Origin: Allobosea sp. Leaf344
Lineage (GTDB): Bacteria; Pseudomonadota; Alphaproteobacteria; Rhizobiales; Beijerinckiaceae
DNA length: 64,000 nt
Direction of reading: 5' to 3'
Assembly (NCBI RefSeq): GCF_001426225.1
Contig: NZ_LMRT01000009.1
Location: 433,594 to 497,593 of the forward strand
Shown here: positions 19,309-27,751 of the stretch, piece by piece
Layout of the letters: every line of letters starts with the position of its first letter
How positions within the stretch are numbered: the first letter of the stretch is position 1
Translations under genes and position numbers: made by a program
The notes under the pieces: generated by a model
Databases searched by the model: none
Told to the model about the DNA's origin: nothing
The model's input: only the letters and a program-made list of their open reading frames with translations

Positions 19309-20196
19309 TTGACCAGCGATTTCAGCCTGCCGCCCGGACTGCGGCATCGCCAGATCGTGGTGCGCGACACGACGCTGCATGTGGCGGAAGTCGGCGATGG
19401 CCCGCCCGTCCTGCTCCTGCATGGCTGGCCGGAATTCTGGGCGACCTGGCTGCCCCTGATGAACCGGCTCCACGGCGAATTCCGGCTGATCGCGCCGGAT
19501 CTGCGCGGCTTCGGCGACAGTGCGAAATCCCCGATGCCCCGGGCCGATGTCGGCGCCCATGCCCATGCCGACGACATGGCGGCACTGGTCGCGACGCTGG
19601 GCCTCGATTCCATCGGCGTGGTGGGGCACGATGTCGGCGCCTATGCGGCCCAGGCCATGGCGCGGCGCTATCCGCAGCTGGTCGAGCGGCTGCTCTTCTT
19701 CAACTGCCCGACCCAGACCGTCGGCGGCCGCTGGGTCCATGACGGCCATGTCAACGAGGTCTGGTACCAGGCCTTTCAGCAATTGCCGCTGGCGGAAGCG
19801 CTGGTCGGTGCCAGCCGCGAGACCTGCAGCCTCTATCTCCAGCATTTCCTGACCCATTGGTGCCATCGCAAGGATGCCTTCGCCCCTGCGCTGGAGATGT
19901 GGGTCGATAATTTCATGAAGCCCGGCAATCTGCGCGGCGGCTTCGACTGGTATCGCAGCCAGAACGCCCTGCGCATCGCCGCCATCGACGGCCATCCGAC
20001 GCCCTCGGTCCGGATCCATCAGCCGACGCGGGTGCATTGGGGCCGCCACGACCCGATCCTGAAATCCGAATGGGCGGCCTTCGTCGACGAGCATTTCGAC
20101 CAGGCCGAGGTCACCTTCTGCGAGAGCGCCGGCCATTTCGTCCATGTCGAGGCGCCCGACGAGGCGGCGGACGTGCTGGCCGACTGCTTCGCCTGA
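19309..20196 (+). CDS. Alpha/beta hydrolase, epoxide hydrolase / haloacetate dehalogenase-like
   Basis: An alpha/beta hydrolase of about 295 residues. The oxyanion motif is [12 protein letters not shown] and the nucleophile elbow is GHDVGAY, an Asp nucleophile as in epoxide hydrolases and haloacid/haloalkane dehalogenases. The catalytic His lies in [17 protein letters not shown] 19309 is preferred because GGAG lies 9 bases upstream; ATG 19279 is in frame and would add 10 residues. Which of the two chemistries applies cannot be decided by eye. A strong terminator follows the gene. Confidence 0.82.
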   Translation: MTSDFSLPPGLRHRQIVVRDTTLHVAEVGDGPPVLLLHGWPEFWATWLPLMNRLHGEFRLIAPDLRGFGDSAKSPMPRADVGAHAHADDMAALVATLGLDSIGVVGHDVGAYAAQAMARRYPQLVERLLFFNCPTQTVGGRWVHDGHVNEVWYQAFQQLPLAEALVGASRETCSLYLQHFLTHWCHRKDAFAPALEMWVDNFMKPGNLRGGFDWYRSQNALRIAAIDGHPTPSVRIHQPTRVHWGRHDPILKSEWAAFVDEHFDQAEVTFCESAGHFVHVEAPDEAADVLADCFA

Positions 20197-20242
20197 CAGG
20201 CTGAGAGTTCGGCCCCGGCCGGTCCGCAGCCGCGCGCGCGAC

Positions 20243-20275
20243 AAAAAAACCCGGCGGTCGCCCGCCGGGTTTTTT
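20243..20275. terminator. Bidirectional intrinsic terminator
   Basis: An 8-bp GC stem (CCCGGCGG / CCGCCGGG) with a TCGC loop is flanked by seven A on the left and six T on the right. It works in both directions and lies between the convergent hydrolase and carD genes. Confidence 0.92.
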
Positions 20276-20300
20276 CATTCAATGGAAGACTTCGCGCCGC

Positions 20301-20903
20301 TCAGGCGGCCTCTTCCGCGATGTCGTCATTGTCGCTCTCGATATCGCCATCGGCGGTCTCGGAGGCCTCGCCCTTGGCGGCGCGGCGCGGCGACTTCGCC
20401 AGCTGCCCTTCGATCTTCTTCAGCGCCTCGGTCTCGGTGACGTCGTCGACCACGGCGATCTCGCGGGTCATCCGGTCGACGGCGGCCTCATAGAGCTGGC
20501 GCTCGGAATAGGACTGCTCCGGCTGCGCCTCGGACCGATACAGATCACGCACGACCTCGGCGATGGCGACGAGATCGCCGGAATTGATCTTCGCCTCGTA
20601 TTCTTGGGCACGGCGCGACCACATGGTGCGCTTGACGCGGGCGCGGCCGGTCAGCGTGGTCAGGGCCTTGGTGACGGAATCGGCATCGGCGAGCTTGCGC
20701 AGGCCGACGCTGGCGGCCTTGGCGGTGGGGACGCGCAGGGTCATCTTGTCCTTGGCAAAGCTGACCACGAACAGCTCGAGCTTGAAGCCAGCGACTTCCT
20801 GTTCCTCGATCGCCGTGATCTGGCCGACGCCATGGGACGGGTAGACGACGAATTCGCCGGTCTTGAACCCCTGGCGCACAACAGCTTTCTTCACCGTGGA
20901 CAT
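20301..20903 (-). CDS. carD: CarD family transcriptional regulator
   Basis: A 200-residue CarD/CdnL protein that binds RNA polymerase beta and stabilises open promoter complexes. The N-terminal RNAP-interaction Tudor-like domain reads FKTGEFVVYPSHGVGQITAIEEQEV. The helical DNA-binding part spans about residues 70-160 (RRAQEYEAKINSGDLVAIAEVVRDLYR). The last 40 residues are an acidic low-complexity tail (GDIESDNDDIAEEAA). It is separated from fdxA upstream by 370 bases that hold its own promoter (21166-21194), so its message would have a leader of about 250 bases. Confidence 0.94.
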   Translation of the reverse strand: MSTVKKAVVRQGFKTGEFVVYPSHGVGQITAIEEQEVAGFKLELFVVSFAKDKMTLRVPTAKAASVGLRKLADADSVTKALTTLTGRARVKRTMWSRRAQEYEAKINSGDLVAIAEVVRDLYRSEAQPEQSYSERQLYEAAVDRMTREIAVVDDVTETEALKKIEGQLAKSPRRAAKGEASETADGDIESDNDDIAEEAA

Positions 20904-21165
20904 GCCGTTACGACTCCTGGTCGGGCCGCTTGCGCGGCCTCACGATTCTGCCCCCCGGCCGGGATGGCCCGGGGATCTCTGCCCGGGCAGGCGGATCGAC
21001 TCCACCGGCCCACGCTCCCTCAGCCGCGCCTCCTGCCTCCGGCCACGCAACAAGGCTGAGACGCTCCGGCGGAAAGGCCGGTGGCCTGCAGCATTGCGAT
21101 AGCTAGGGAGCCCCGATTTGTGACAACCTCGCTGGGGCATGCGGGAAAGCGGCGACTGGGCCGAT

Positions 21166-21194
21166 TGTATAGCACAAAAAACGCGGCGAATCAA
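21166..21194 (-). promoter_or_regulatory. Sigma-70-type promoter for carD
   Basis: On the reverse strand TTGATT (21194-21189), a 17-base spacer and TATACA (21171-21166) form a good housekeeping promoter. It sits in the 370-base gap between fdxA and carD (20904-21273). Transcription would start near 21158 and leave about 255 bases of leader before the carD start. Apart from this promoter and the hairpin at 21233-21270 I see no gene in the gap. Confidence 0.65.
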
Positions 21195-21232
21195 AGGTAA
21201 AGCCGATTCGCGGAGGCCGGCGCCCCGGCCTG

Positions 21233-21270
21233 CATCATGCGGTTGGCGGCTCTGCGCCTGCCGCATGATG
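21233..21270 (-). terminator. Stem-loop just behind fdxA
   Basis: A perfect 10-bp inverted repeat (CATCATGCGG / CCGCATGATG) with an 18-base loop begins three bases after the fdxA stop. There is no T-run, so it is either a weak or Rho-assisted terminator or a 3'-end stabilising hairpin. Confidence 0.45.
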
Positions 21271-21273
21271 GGC

Positions 21274-21612
21274 TCAGTCGCCCTCGCCCGGATTCGGCGA
21301 GAAATGCGCTTCGAGCTTGCCGGCCACGCCGTCGAAGGCCTTGGCATCGGCGGGAGCCTCCTTCTTCTGGGTGATGTTCGGCCAGGAGGAGGCGTATTTC
21401 GAATTGAGCTGCAGCCAGCTTTCCAGGCCCGGCTCGGTGTCGGGCTTGATCGCCTCGGCGGGGCATTCCGGTTCGCAGACGCCGCAATCGATGCATTCAT
21501 CGGGATGGATGACGAGCATGTTCTCGCCTTCGTAGAAGCAATCGACCGGACACACTTCGACGCAGTCCATGTACTTGCACTTGATGCAGTTCTCAGTGAC
21601 CACATACGTCAT
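21274..21612 (-). CDS. fdxA: 7Fe ferredoxin
   Basis: A 112-residue soluble electron carrier. The [3Fe-4S] part is [25 protein letters not shown] and the [4Fe-4S] part is [12 protein letters not shown]. The C-terminal extension (about residues 60-112) is typical of FdxA in alphaproteobacteria. ATG 21612 is used; the in-frame ATG at 21720 would add 36 unconserved residues. The helicase, S4, fdxA, carD order on one strand is recurrent in Hyphomicrobiales. The redox partner is unknown. Confidence 0.95.
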   Translation of the reverse strand: MTYVVTENCIKCKYMDCVEVCPVDCFYEGENMLVIHPDECIDCGVCEPECPAEAIKPDTEPGLESWLQLNSKYASSWPNITQKKEAPADAKAFDGVAGKLEAHFSPNPGEGD

Positions 21613-21726
21613 AGCCGTCCAGTCCTTCCGACACGCCCGAGCCTGCCATAAAGCCCCGGGCCGCTCGCGATTCAAGCCCGAACTTTGCCGCCTCACTTCG
21701 GCAAATTCATATGCATACAAACGAGT

Positions 21727-22038
21727 TTAGGCTTCGCTCCCATCAGGCGCAAGCGACGCATCGCCGCTGTCTTGCCCATCCAGCCGCACATAGAGCAGCC
21801 TGGCGAGCTCATAGGCCTCGCGCCGCTCTCCCAGCCCGACGAGCCTGACCACAAGCGTCGCGTGCGGCAGAGCGAGCGTCAGCACATCGCCCGGCTTGAG
21901 CGCGTGAGCGGGCGCCTCCACCCTGCGGCCTTCGACACGGACATGCCCGTCCTCGATCAGCCTGACGGCCGCTGCCCGCGTGCGGGCGAAGCGCGCGAAC
22001 CACAGCCATTTGTCGAGACGCTGACGATCCTGTCGCAA
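21727..22038 (-). CDS. S4-domain RNA-binding protein (HslR/Hsp15-like)
   Basis: A 103-residue protein with one S4 RNA-binding domain: RLDKWLWFARFARTRAAAVRLIEDGHVRVEGRRVEAPAHALKPGDVLTL. The R-L-D-K-W-L-W-F start is the hallmark of the Hsp15 group, which binds 50S subunits carrying stalled nascent chains. It lies 62 bases downstream of the helicase gene, in the same direction, and is probably co-transcribed with it. The last residues are variable. Confidence 0.9.
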   Translation of the reverse strand: MRQDRQRLDKWLWFARFARTRAAAVRLIEDGHVRVEGRRVEAPAHALKPGDVLTLALPHATLVVRLVGLGERREAYELARLLYVRLDGQDSGDASLAPDGSEA

Positions 22039-22100
22039 ATGCTGCCTTCCCCGCAGCGGGGCCGCATCCCCGCCCCTGCCGCCTCAACGCGCGGGACAGC

Positions 22101-25100
22101 TCAAGGTTTGCGGCCCTCGAGCTGCGCCTTCAGCGCCGCCAGCTTGGCGAAAGGCGAATCCGGATCCGGCTCGCGGTTCACCGGGCGCGGCGGCGGCTGG
22201 AAGCGCTCGCCGGCGCCGCGCTCGTCGCGCCTGGGTCCGCCGGGGCGGCCATCGCGCTTGAAATCGGGACGCGGGCCGCGCCCCTGCTCGGGACGGCCCT
22301 GGCCCTGATCTGGCCGCGGGCCGCGCTGGCCCTGGCGGGGCCGCTCATCGCGCCGCGGCTCGCGTTCGGGCCGTGGCGCGGCTGCGCCAGCCTCGCCGGG
22401 CGCGGCTGCGACGGCAGGCGTCTCATCCCGGCGCGGACCGCCGAGCCTGGGACCGCGATTGGGACGATCGCCACGACGGCCGCCGGGCGCACGTTCGCCG
22501 GCCGCGCCGTCGCGGCCCGGGCCGCGCTGGCCCGCCTCCGGACGGCGGCCGCCCTGATGGCGGTGCGGGCGCCAGACCTCGATCAGCTCCGGCTCCGCCG
22601 GCGCGGCGGCCGCGCCCGCCACGGAGGCGGTCTCGGCATCGGCGGTCGCTTCGGCCGCGGCGGCCGCTTCGGGCGCGGCGGTCGCTTCGGGCGCGGCGGG
22701 CTGGGCCTCACCCGCGACCGCAGCCTCCTCGGCGGCCACGGCCTCCTCCGGCGCCGGCTTCAGCGCCGAGAGCATGTCGGCCGGCACGGGCTCGGGGGCG
22801 GCAGGAGCCTCCGCAGCAGCCTCGGCAGGTGCCTCGGCCGCGATCTCGGCCTCGGTCAGGATCGGTGCATCGGCCGTTTCCGGCGCGAGCTCGCCCGCCT
22901 CGGCAGGCTTAGCTTCGGCAGGCGCGGCCTCGGCAGGCGTGGCCTCGGGGGTTGCCGTCTCGGCCGATGCCGTCTCGGCGGATCCGGCCTCGTTCAGCGC
23001 CGCGGCGGGATCGGCCGCGGCCTCCGGCGCTGCGGTCGGCTTGGCCGGTGCGGCCAGAGGCACGGTGATCGCGGGGCCCGGCCGTTTGGCCGAGACATAG
23101 CCGAGCGAGCGCAGGATCGAGCCGAAATCCTCGCCCGCGCAACCGACCAGCGAGGTCATGGCGCCCGTTGCCACGAAGCCGTCCTGATCGGCGGCGCCGG
23201 CCGGCGGCGTGCCCTGGGTCAGCCCGGGACGATAGGCGATGGCCGGCCGGATCAGATCCGCCAGCCGCTCGAGGATGTCGACGCGCACCGCGCGCTCGCC
23301 GCAGACGCGGTAGCCGGCGGCGCGATAGAGCCCCTTCGGAATGGCCTTGTCGACCGGGAAGGAGGTGCGGCCGGAGGCGGCGAGATGGGCGATGTCGTCC
23401 AGCCCGGCCAGCTCCGGCCCGCCATGTTTCAGCGTCCAGAGCTGGGCCGCGAGCGCCCGCGGCGCCGGCTTGAGCAGCGCCGGGACGTAGAGATGGAACG
23501 CGCCGAAGCGGATGCCGAGCTGGCGCAGCGCCGAGCGGCCCTCCTGATCGAGCGCCTTCATCTCCTCCGCGACCTTGGCGCGCTCCAGCACGCCGAGCGC
23601 CTCGGCCGCCTGATAGGCGATGCCACGGGCGATCCCGGTCAGATTGGGCGCGGCCTCCAGCAATTGCAGCGGGCCGAGCAGCCTGGTGATGTGGCTCTTC
23701 AGCCAGAGCTGCAGCCGCGCCTCGACCTGTTCACGGGCCTGGCCGGCGAGATGCTCCTCGACCAGCAGGCGCAGGCGCGGCTCGATCGCCTTCTCGCCGG
23801 CGACCAGCCGCGCGACCGGCTCGCCCACCCAGCGCAGCAGCCCGTCATGCGACAGCACGAAAGCATCGTCCCCGGCGAGCGAAACCCGCGCCGCGCGCGA
23901 TTCGATCTCGCTGGTCAGCGCCTTCATCGCGGCCATGTTCAAGGCCTTCGCTTCCGGCCCGCCGGCCTTCGGGTCCGCGGTGAAGCGAAAACCCTGCAGC
24001 ATTCCGACGTGCTGGCCCTCGACGAGCACATCGCCCGCCGTGGTGACCTCAGCCTCCAACATCGCATTCTCCCGCAAACGACGCATCAGCACGCTCGTCC
24101 GCCGATCGACAAACCGGCTGGCGAGCCTCTCGTGCAGAGCGTCCGACAGCTTGTCCTCTACTAGACGCGCAACCCCCTGCCAATGCTCAGGATCAGGTAA
24201 CCAGTCCGGGCGGTTGGCGACGAAGGTCCAGGTCCGCACCTGGCTGATGCGCGCCGACAGCGTATCGATCTCGCCATCGGTGCGGTCGAGCGCCGCCAAT
24301 TGCGCGGCATACCAGTCGATATCCAGCCGGCCATGGCGCATCAGGCGCAGATACAAAGTGGAGGCGAGGTCGGCATGCTGCATCGGCGCGATCTTGCGGT
24401 AGTCGGGCAGGCCGCACACCTCCCAGAGCCGTTCCACAGCCGGCCTGCCCTGGGCGAGAGCCTTGATGTCGGGGTCCTTGGCCAGGATCTCGAGCGTGGT
24501 CATGTCCTCGGCGATCAGGGCCCGGGTCAGCCCCTGCTCGCTCGGCTGCAGGTTGAGCGTGTCGAGCAGCCCTTGGACGGAGCGCAGATCGAGGTCGGTA
24601 TTGCGCCATTGCAGCTGCCGCACCGGCTCGAAGCGATGGCTCTCGATCGCCTCGGTCAATTCGGCGTCGAAGGGCGGGCAGCGGCCGGAGGTGCCGAAGG
24701 TGCCGTCCCGCAGATGCCGCCCGGCCCGCCCGGCGATCTGGCCGAACTCGGCCGGGTTGAGCCGGCGGAACTGGTGGCCGTCATATTTGCGGTCGGCGGC
24801 GAAGGCGATGTGGTCGACATCGAGATTGAGCCCCATCCCGATCGCATCGGTGGCGATGAGATAATCGACGTCTCCCGACTGGTAGATCTCGACCTGCGCA
24901 TTGCGGGTGCGCGGCGAGAGCGCGCCCAGCACCACCGCGGCGCCGCCCTTCTGCCGGCGGATCAGCTCGGCGATGGCGTAGACCTCCTCCACCGAGAAGG
25001 CGACGATGGCCGAGCGCCGCGGCAGCCGGGTGATCTTCTTGTCACCGGCGAAGAGCAATTGCGACAGGCGCGGACGCGTCACCACGTTGACGCCCGGCAT

Positions 25101-25550
25101 CAGCTTCTCGATCAGCGGCTTCATCGTGCCGGCGCCGATCAGCATCGTCTCGGCGCGGCCGCGGCGGTTCAGCAGCCGGTCGGTGAAGACATGGCCGCGA
25201 TCGAGATCGGCGCCGAGCTGGATCTCGTCGATCGCCACGAAATCGACGGCCAGGTCGCGCGGCATCGCCTCCACGGTGCAGACCCAGAAGCGCGGCCGCG
25301 CCGGCTTGATCTTCTCCTCGCCGGTGACCAGCGCTACGGCATCGGCGCCGACCTTCTCGACCACGCGCTGATAGACCTCGCGCGCCAGCAGGCGCAGCGG
25401 CAGCCCGATCATCCCGGTGGGATGGGCGACCATGCGCTCGATGGCGAGATGGGTCTTTCCGGTATTGGTCGGCCCCAGCACCGCCGTGACCCCGTTGGCA
25501 CGGGCGGCGGGAGGCAGGGAACGGAACGGCAAGGCGGGAGGTGCTGACAC
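22101..25550 (-). CDS. SUV3/MgpS-like superfamily 2 helicase with long low-complexity tail
   Basis: A 1149-residue SF2 helicase. Walker A is GPTNTGKT (residues 26-33), Walker B with the DEIQ box is FVAIDEIQLG, and helicase motif VI region reads FGQIAGRAGRHLRDG. This resembles mitochondrial SUV3, an RNA helicase partnered with exoribonucleases; alphaproteobacterial members are often annotated MgpS-like. From about residue 790 to 1000 the chain is almost only Ala, Glu, Pro and Thr (repeats such as PAEAAPAEAKPAEAGE). The last 150 residues are Arg/Gly/Pro/Asp-rich (RGPRPDQGQGRPEQGRGPR), like RGG-type RNA-binding tails. RNA remodelling is inferred. Confidence 0.88.
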   Translation of the reverse strand: MSAPPALPFRSLPPAARANGVTAVLGPTNTGKTHLAIERMVAHPTGMIGLPLRLLAREVYQRVVEKVGADAVALVTGEEKIKPARPRFWVCTVEAMPRDLAVDFVAIDEIQLGADLDRGHVFTDRLLNRRGRAETMLIGAGTMKPLIEKLMPGVNVVTRPRLSQLLFAGDKKITRLPRRSAIVAFSVEEVYAIAELIRRQKGGAAVVLGALSPRTRNAQVEIYQSGDVDYLIATDAIGMGLNLDVDHIAFAADRKYDGHQFRRLNPAEFGQIAGRAGRHLRDGTFGTSGRCPPFDAELTEAIESHRFEPVRQLQWRNTDLDLRSVQGLLDTLNLQPSEQGLTRALIAEDMTTLEILAKDPDIKALAQGRPAVERLWEVCGLPDYRKIAPMQHADLASTLYLRLMRHGRLDIDWYAAQLAALDRTDGEIDTLSARISQVRTWTFVANRPDWLPDPEHWQGVARLVEDKLSDALHERLASRFVDRRTSVLMRRLRENAMLEAEVTTAGDVLVEGQHVGMLQGFRFTADPKAGGPEAKALNMAAMKALTSEIESRAARVSLAGDDAFVLSHDGLLRWVGEPVARLVAGEKAIEPRLRLLVEEHLAGQAREQVEARLQLWLKSHITRLLGPLQLLEAAPNLTGIARGIAYQAAEALGVLERAKVAEEMKALDQEGRSALRQLGIRFGAFHLYVPALLKPAPRALAAQLWTLKHGGPELAGLDDIAHLAASGRTSFPVDKAIPKGLYRAAGYRVCGERAVRVDILERLADLIRPAIAYRPGLTQGTPPAGAADQDGFVATGAMTSLVGCAGEDFGSILRSLGYVSAKRPGPAITVPLAAPAKPTAAPEAAADPAAALNEAGSAETASAETATPEATPAEAAPAEAKPAEAGELAPETADAPILTEAEIAAEAPAEAAAEAPAAPEPVPADMLSALKPAPEEAVAAEEAAVAGEAQPAAPEATAAPEAAAAAEATADAETASVAGAAAAPAEPELIEVWRPHRHQGGRRPEAGQRGPGRDGAAGERAPGGRRGDRPNRGPRLGGPRRDETPAVAAAPGEAGAAAPRPEREPRRDERPRQGQRGPRPDQGQGRPEQGRGPRPDFKRDGRPGGPRRDERGAGERFQPPPRPVNREPDPDSPFAKLAALKAQLEGRKP

Positions 25551-25894
25551 GAAACGCGACCGATCATCATGCAGGGCGGCAGGCGACGGAGGCTCGTCCC
25601 CGCGCAGCAGCCCCGCCAGAGCTTTCAGAGAACAGAACGAGTCCGGAACGAAGCGGGCCCGAATCGCTGACTCCGACAGAATCGGGATTCGTTCTCACGG
25701 GCCGGCGCGGCTGGCCGCGCGGATTTCTCTGTCGGGACGAGGCGTGGTGGCATCGGCGGCCCTTTGCACGAAGTCTCAGCGGGCGCGCGGACCCGGAGCC
25801 CCTATGTAAGGCTTTTTCCCCGGGAAACGAGAGGCCGGACTCGCGGCGGCGGCGAACCCGCGCCGGCGCGGATGCAGCGGGCGGGGCGGCGCCC
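25551..25894. other. 344-base gap upstream of the helicase gene
   Basis: No gene is credible here. It contains a 13-bp symmetric element TTTCCC-C-GGGAAA (25815-25827) and a 14-bp GC palindrome CCGCGCCGGCGCGG (25858-25871), the latter just behind the hydrolase stop. The helicase promoter should lie here on the reverse strand, but no convincing -35/-10 pair was seen; TACATA at 25808-25803 is a possible -10 without a good -35. Confidence 0.4.
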
Positions 25895-26764
25895 TCAGGC
25901 GGCTCCGATCTCGGCCGCCAGGAACGCCACGGCTTTCTCCCAGGCCTGGCGGGCGGCAGCGGCATTGTAGCGCTCGCTGCTGGTGTCGTTGTGGAAGGCA
26001 TGGTCGACATCGGGATAGACGATGATCTCGTGGCGGATCGCGGCCGCCTTCAGCGCCGTCTCGTAATCCGGCAGCGCCTGGACCAGGCGGGTGTCGCGCG
26101 CCGCATGCTGGATCAGCAGCCGCGCCTTGATCTGCGGGACCAGAGCGAGATCGGGCGAGCGCCCGTAGAAGACGACGCCGGCAGCGAGCTCCGGCGCCGC
26201 CACGGCGAGATCGTTGACCGCGCCGCCGCCCCAGCAGAAGCCGAGCGCTCCGGTCTTGCCGGTCGCATCCGGCCTTTGTGCCAGGAGCTTCAGCGCCGCG
26301 CGCCCCTGCGCGACAACTTGCGCGGTGGGCAATTGTCCGAACAGCGCCCGCGCCGCATCGGGATCGGCGGGCGTGCCGCCGAGCGGCGTCAGGAAATCCA
26401 GGCCGAGCGCCATGAAACCCGCCAGCGCCATCCGCCGCGTCACATCCTCGATATGCGGGTTGAGGCCGCGATTCTCATGGATGACCAGCACGCCGCCCCG
26501 CCTGCCTTGGGCACGGGGCGTGACCAGATAGCCCTTCAGCATCACGCCATCGACGCTCTGCTCCAGCCGCGCGGCGAGCAGCCGCTCGTCATCGGGTTTT
26601 ATCTGCTGCGCCTGGGCGTAATTCGGCTCGAGCAGCGCCAGCGCCGCCTCCGCAGCCGCCGTCGACCCCGCCAGCAGGATCAGCCGGTTCATGAACACCC
26701 GCCGGTCGAGCGGCCTGTGCGTGTATTCGTCGTAGAGTTCGACGATCCGCCGATCCAGCGCCAT
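25895..26764 (-). CDS. Dienelactone hydrolase family protein
   Basis: An alpha/beta hydrolase of 289 residues in the DLH family. It uses the Cys nucleophile of GFCWGGGAVN, with Glu in VIHENRGLNPHIEDV and the catalytic His in YPDVDHAFHND. An N-terminal stretch with a hydrophobic segment (MNRLILLAGSTAAAEAALALL) resembles the exported YghX/carboxymethylenebutenolidase subgroup. ATG 26764 is chosen because GGAGGT lies 5 bases upstream; ATGs at 26776 and 26851 are longer options. It is divergent from the sigma-factor gene. The natural substrate is unknown. Confidence 0.87.
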   Translation of the reverse strand: MALDRRIVELYDEYTHRPLDRRVFMNRLILLAGSTAAAEAALALLEPNYAQAQQIKPDDERLLAARLEQSVDGVMLKGYLVTPRAQGRRGGVLVIHENRGLNPHIEDVTRRMALAGFMALGLDFLTPLGGTPADPDAARALFGQLPTAQVVAQGRAALKLLAQRPDATGKTGALGFCWGGGAVNDLAVAAPELAAGVVFYGRSPDLALVPQIKARLLIQHAARDTRLVQALPDYETALKAAAIRHEIIVYPDVDHAFHNDTSSERYNAAAARQAWEKAVAFLAAEIGAA

Positions 26765-26862
26765 TCGCACCTCCATCGCGCAGCGGCGGGTGATCCGGTC
26801 GCGGATCGCCGCCGTAGACAGGCCTGAACAAGCCGAGGCCAGCATAGCCAAGGGAGGCGATC

Positions 26863-27732
26863 ATGAGTGAGATCGCAGGCGTCGATCGCAATTTCGTGAA
26901 GGCCGCGATGGCGGCGCCCTTCCTCGAACGCGAGGAGGAGCAGGATCTGGCGCAGCGCTGGCGCGGCCTCGGCGACCAGGCGGCGATGCACAAGCTAACC
27001 TCCGCCCATATGCGGCTGGTGATCGCGATGGCGACGCGCTTCCGGCATTACGGCCTGCCTCTGGCGGATCTGATCCAGGAGGGGCATGTCGGCCTGCTCG
27101 AGGCCGCCGCCCGCTTCGAACCCGCACGCGAGGTGAGGTTCTCGACCTATGCGACCTGGTGGATCAGGGCCTCGATGCAGGATTACATCCTGCGCAACTG
27201 GTCGATCGTCCGTGGCGGCACCTCTTCGGCCCAGAAGGCGCTGTTCTTCAATCTGCGCCGCCTCCGGGCCAGGCTGACGCGCGGCGGCGAGGAGCGGATG
27301 AGCGACGCCGCCTATGGGGCGATCGCGGCGCGCATCGGCGTCAGCCGCGCCGATGTCGCCTCGATGGATGCGCGGCTGTCGGGCCCCGACCTCTCGCTCA
27401 ACGCCCCAATCGGCGAGGATGACGGATCCGGCGCCGAGCGCATGGATCTGCTGCCGGATACGGGCGTCCTGCAGGACGAGACCGTCGGCAACGGCATCGA
27501 CAGCGACCGGCGGCTGGCCTGGCTGCAGGATGCGCTGGCCGTGCTCTCGGAGCGCGAATTGCGGATCGTGCGCGAGCGCCGCCTCGTCGAGGAGGCCTGC
27601 ACCCTCGACGCGCTCGGCCACCGGCTCGGCATTTCGAAGGAGCGCGTGCGCCAGATCGAGAACCGCGCGCTGGAGAAGCTGAAGCGCGCCTTGCTCGACC
27701 GCCACCCCCAGGGCGCCGCCGCGCTGATCTGA
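26863..27732 (+). CDS. rpoH: RNA polymerase sigma-32-type factor
   Basis: A 289-residue heat-shock-type sigma factor. Region 2 reads LVIAMATRFRHYGLPLADLIQEGHVGLLEAAARFEPAREVRFSTYATWWIRASMQDYILRN. The RpoH box is present as QKALFFNLRRLRARL, which separates it from RpoD/RpoE groups. Region 4 carries LGISKERVRQIENRALEKLKRAL. Hyphomicrobiales commonly hold two or more rpoH genes; this divergent sequence may be the RpoH2 type, which serves oxidative or general stress, but that is not certain. GGGAGG lies 7 bases before the ATG. Confidence 0.9.
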   Translation: MSEIAGVDRNFVKAAMAAPFLEREEEQDLAQRWRGLGDQAAMHKLTSAHMRLVIAMATRFRHYGLPLADLIQEGHVGLLEAAARFEPAREVRFSTYATWWIRASMQDYILRNWSIVRGGTSSAQKALFFNLRRLRARLTRGGEERMSDAAYGAIAARIGVSRADVASMDARLSGPDLSLNAPIGEDDGSGAERMDLLPDTGVLQDETVGNGIDSDRRLAWLQDALAVLSERELRIVRERRLVEEACTLDALGHRLGISKERVRQIENRALEKLKRALLDRHPQGAAALI

Positions 27733-27751
27733 GCGGCGCAGCGGGTCTTCG

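Noticed and set aside
22590-23060. Short tandem-like repeats (GGCCTCGGC-type units) as a possible minisatellite or CRISPR
   Set aside because: They encode the Ala/Glu/Pro-rich helicase tail in frame and vary in unit length; they are coding repeats.
22557-24164. Forward open frame opposite the helicase gene
   Set aside because: It reads as Gly/Arg-rich antisense of the low-complexity helicase tail; the reverse frame has Walker and DEIQ motifs.
25541-26827. Long forward frame spanning the gap upstream of the helicase and the hydrolase gene
   Set aside because: Composition is Arg/Gln/Gly-rich shadow sequence; the reverse-strand dienelactone hydrolase with GFCWGGG is the real gene.
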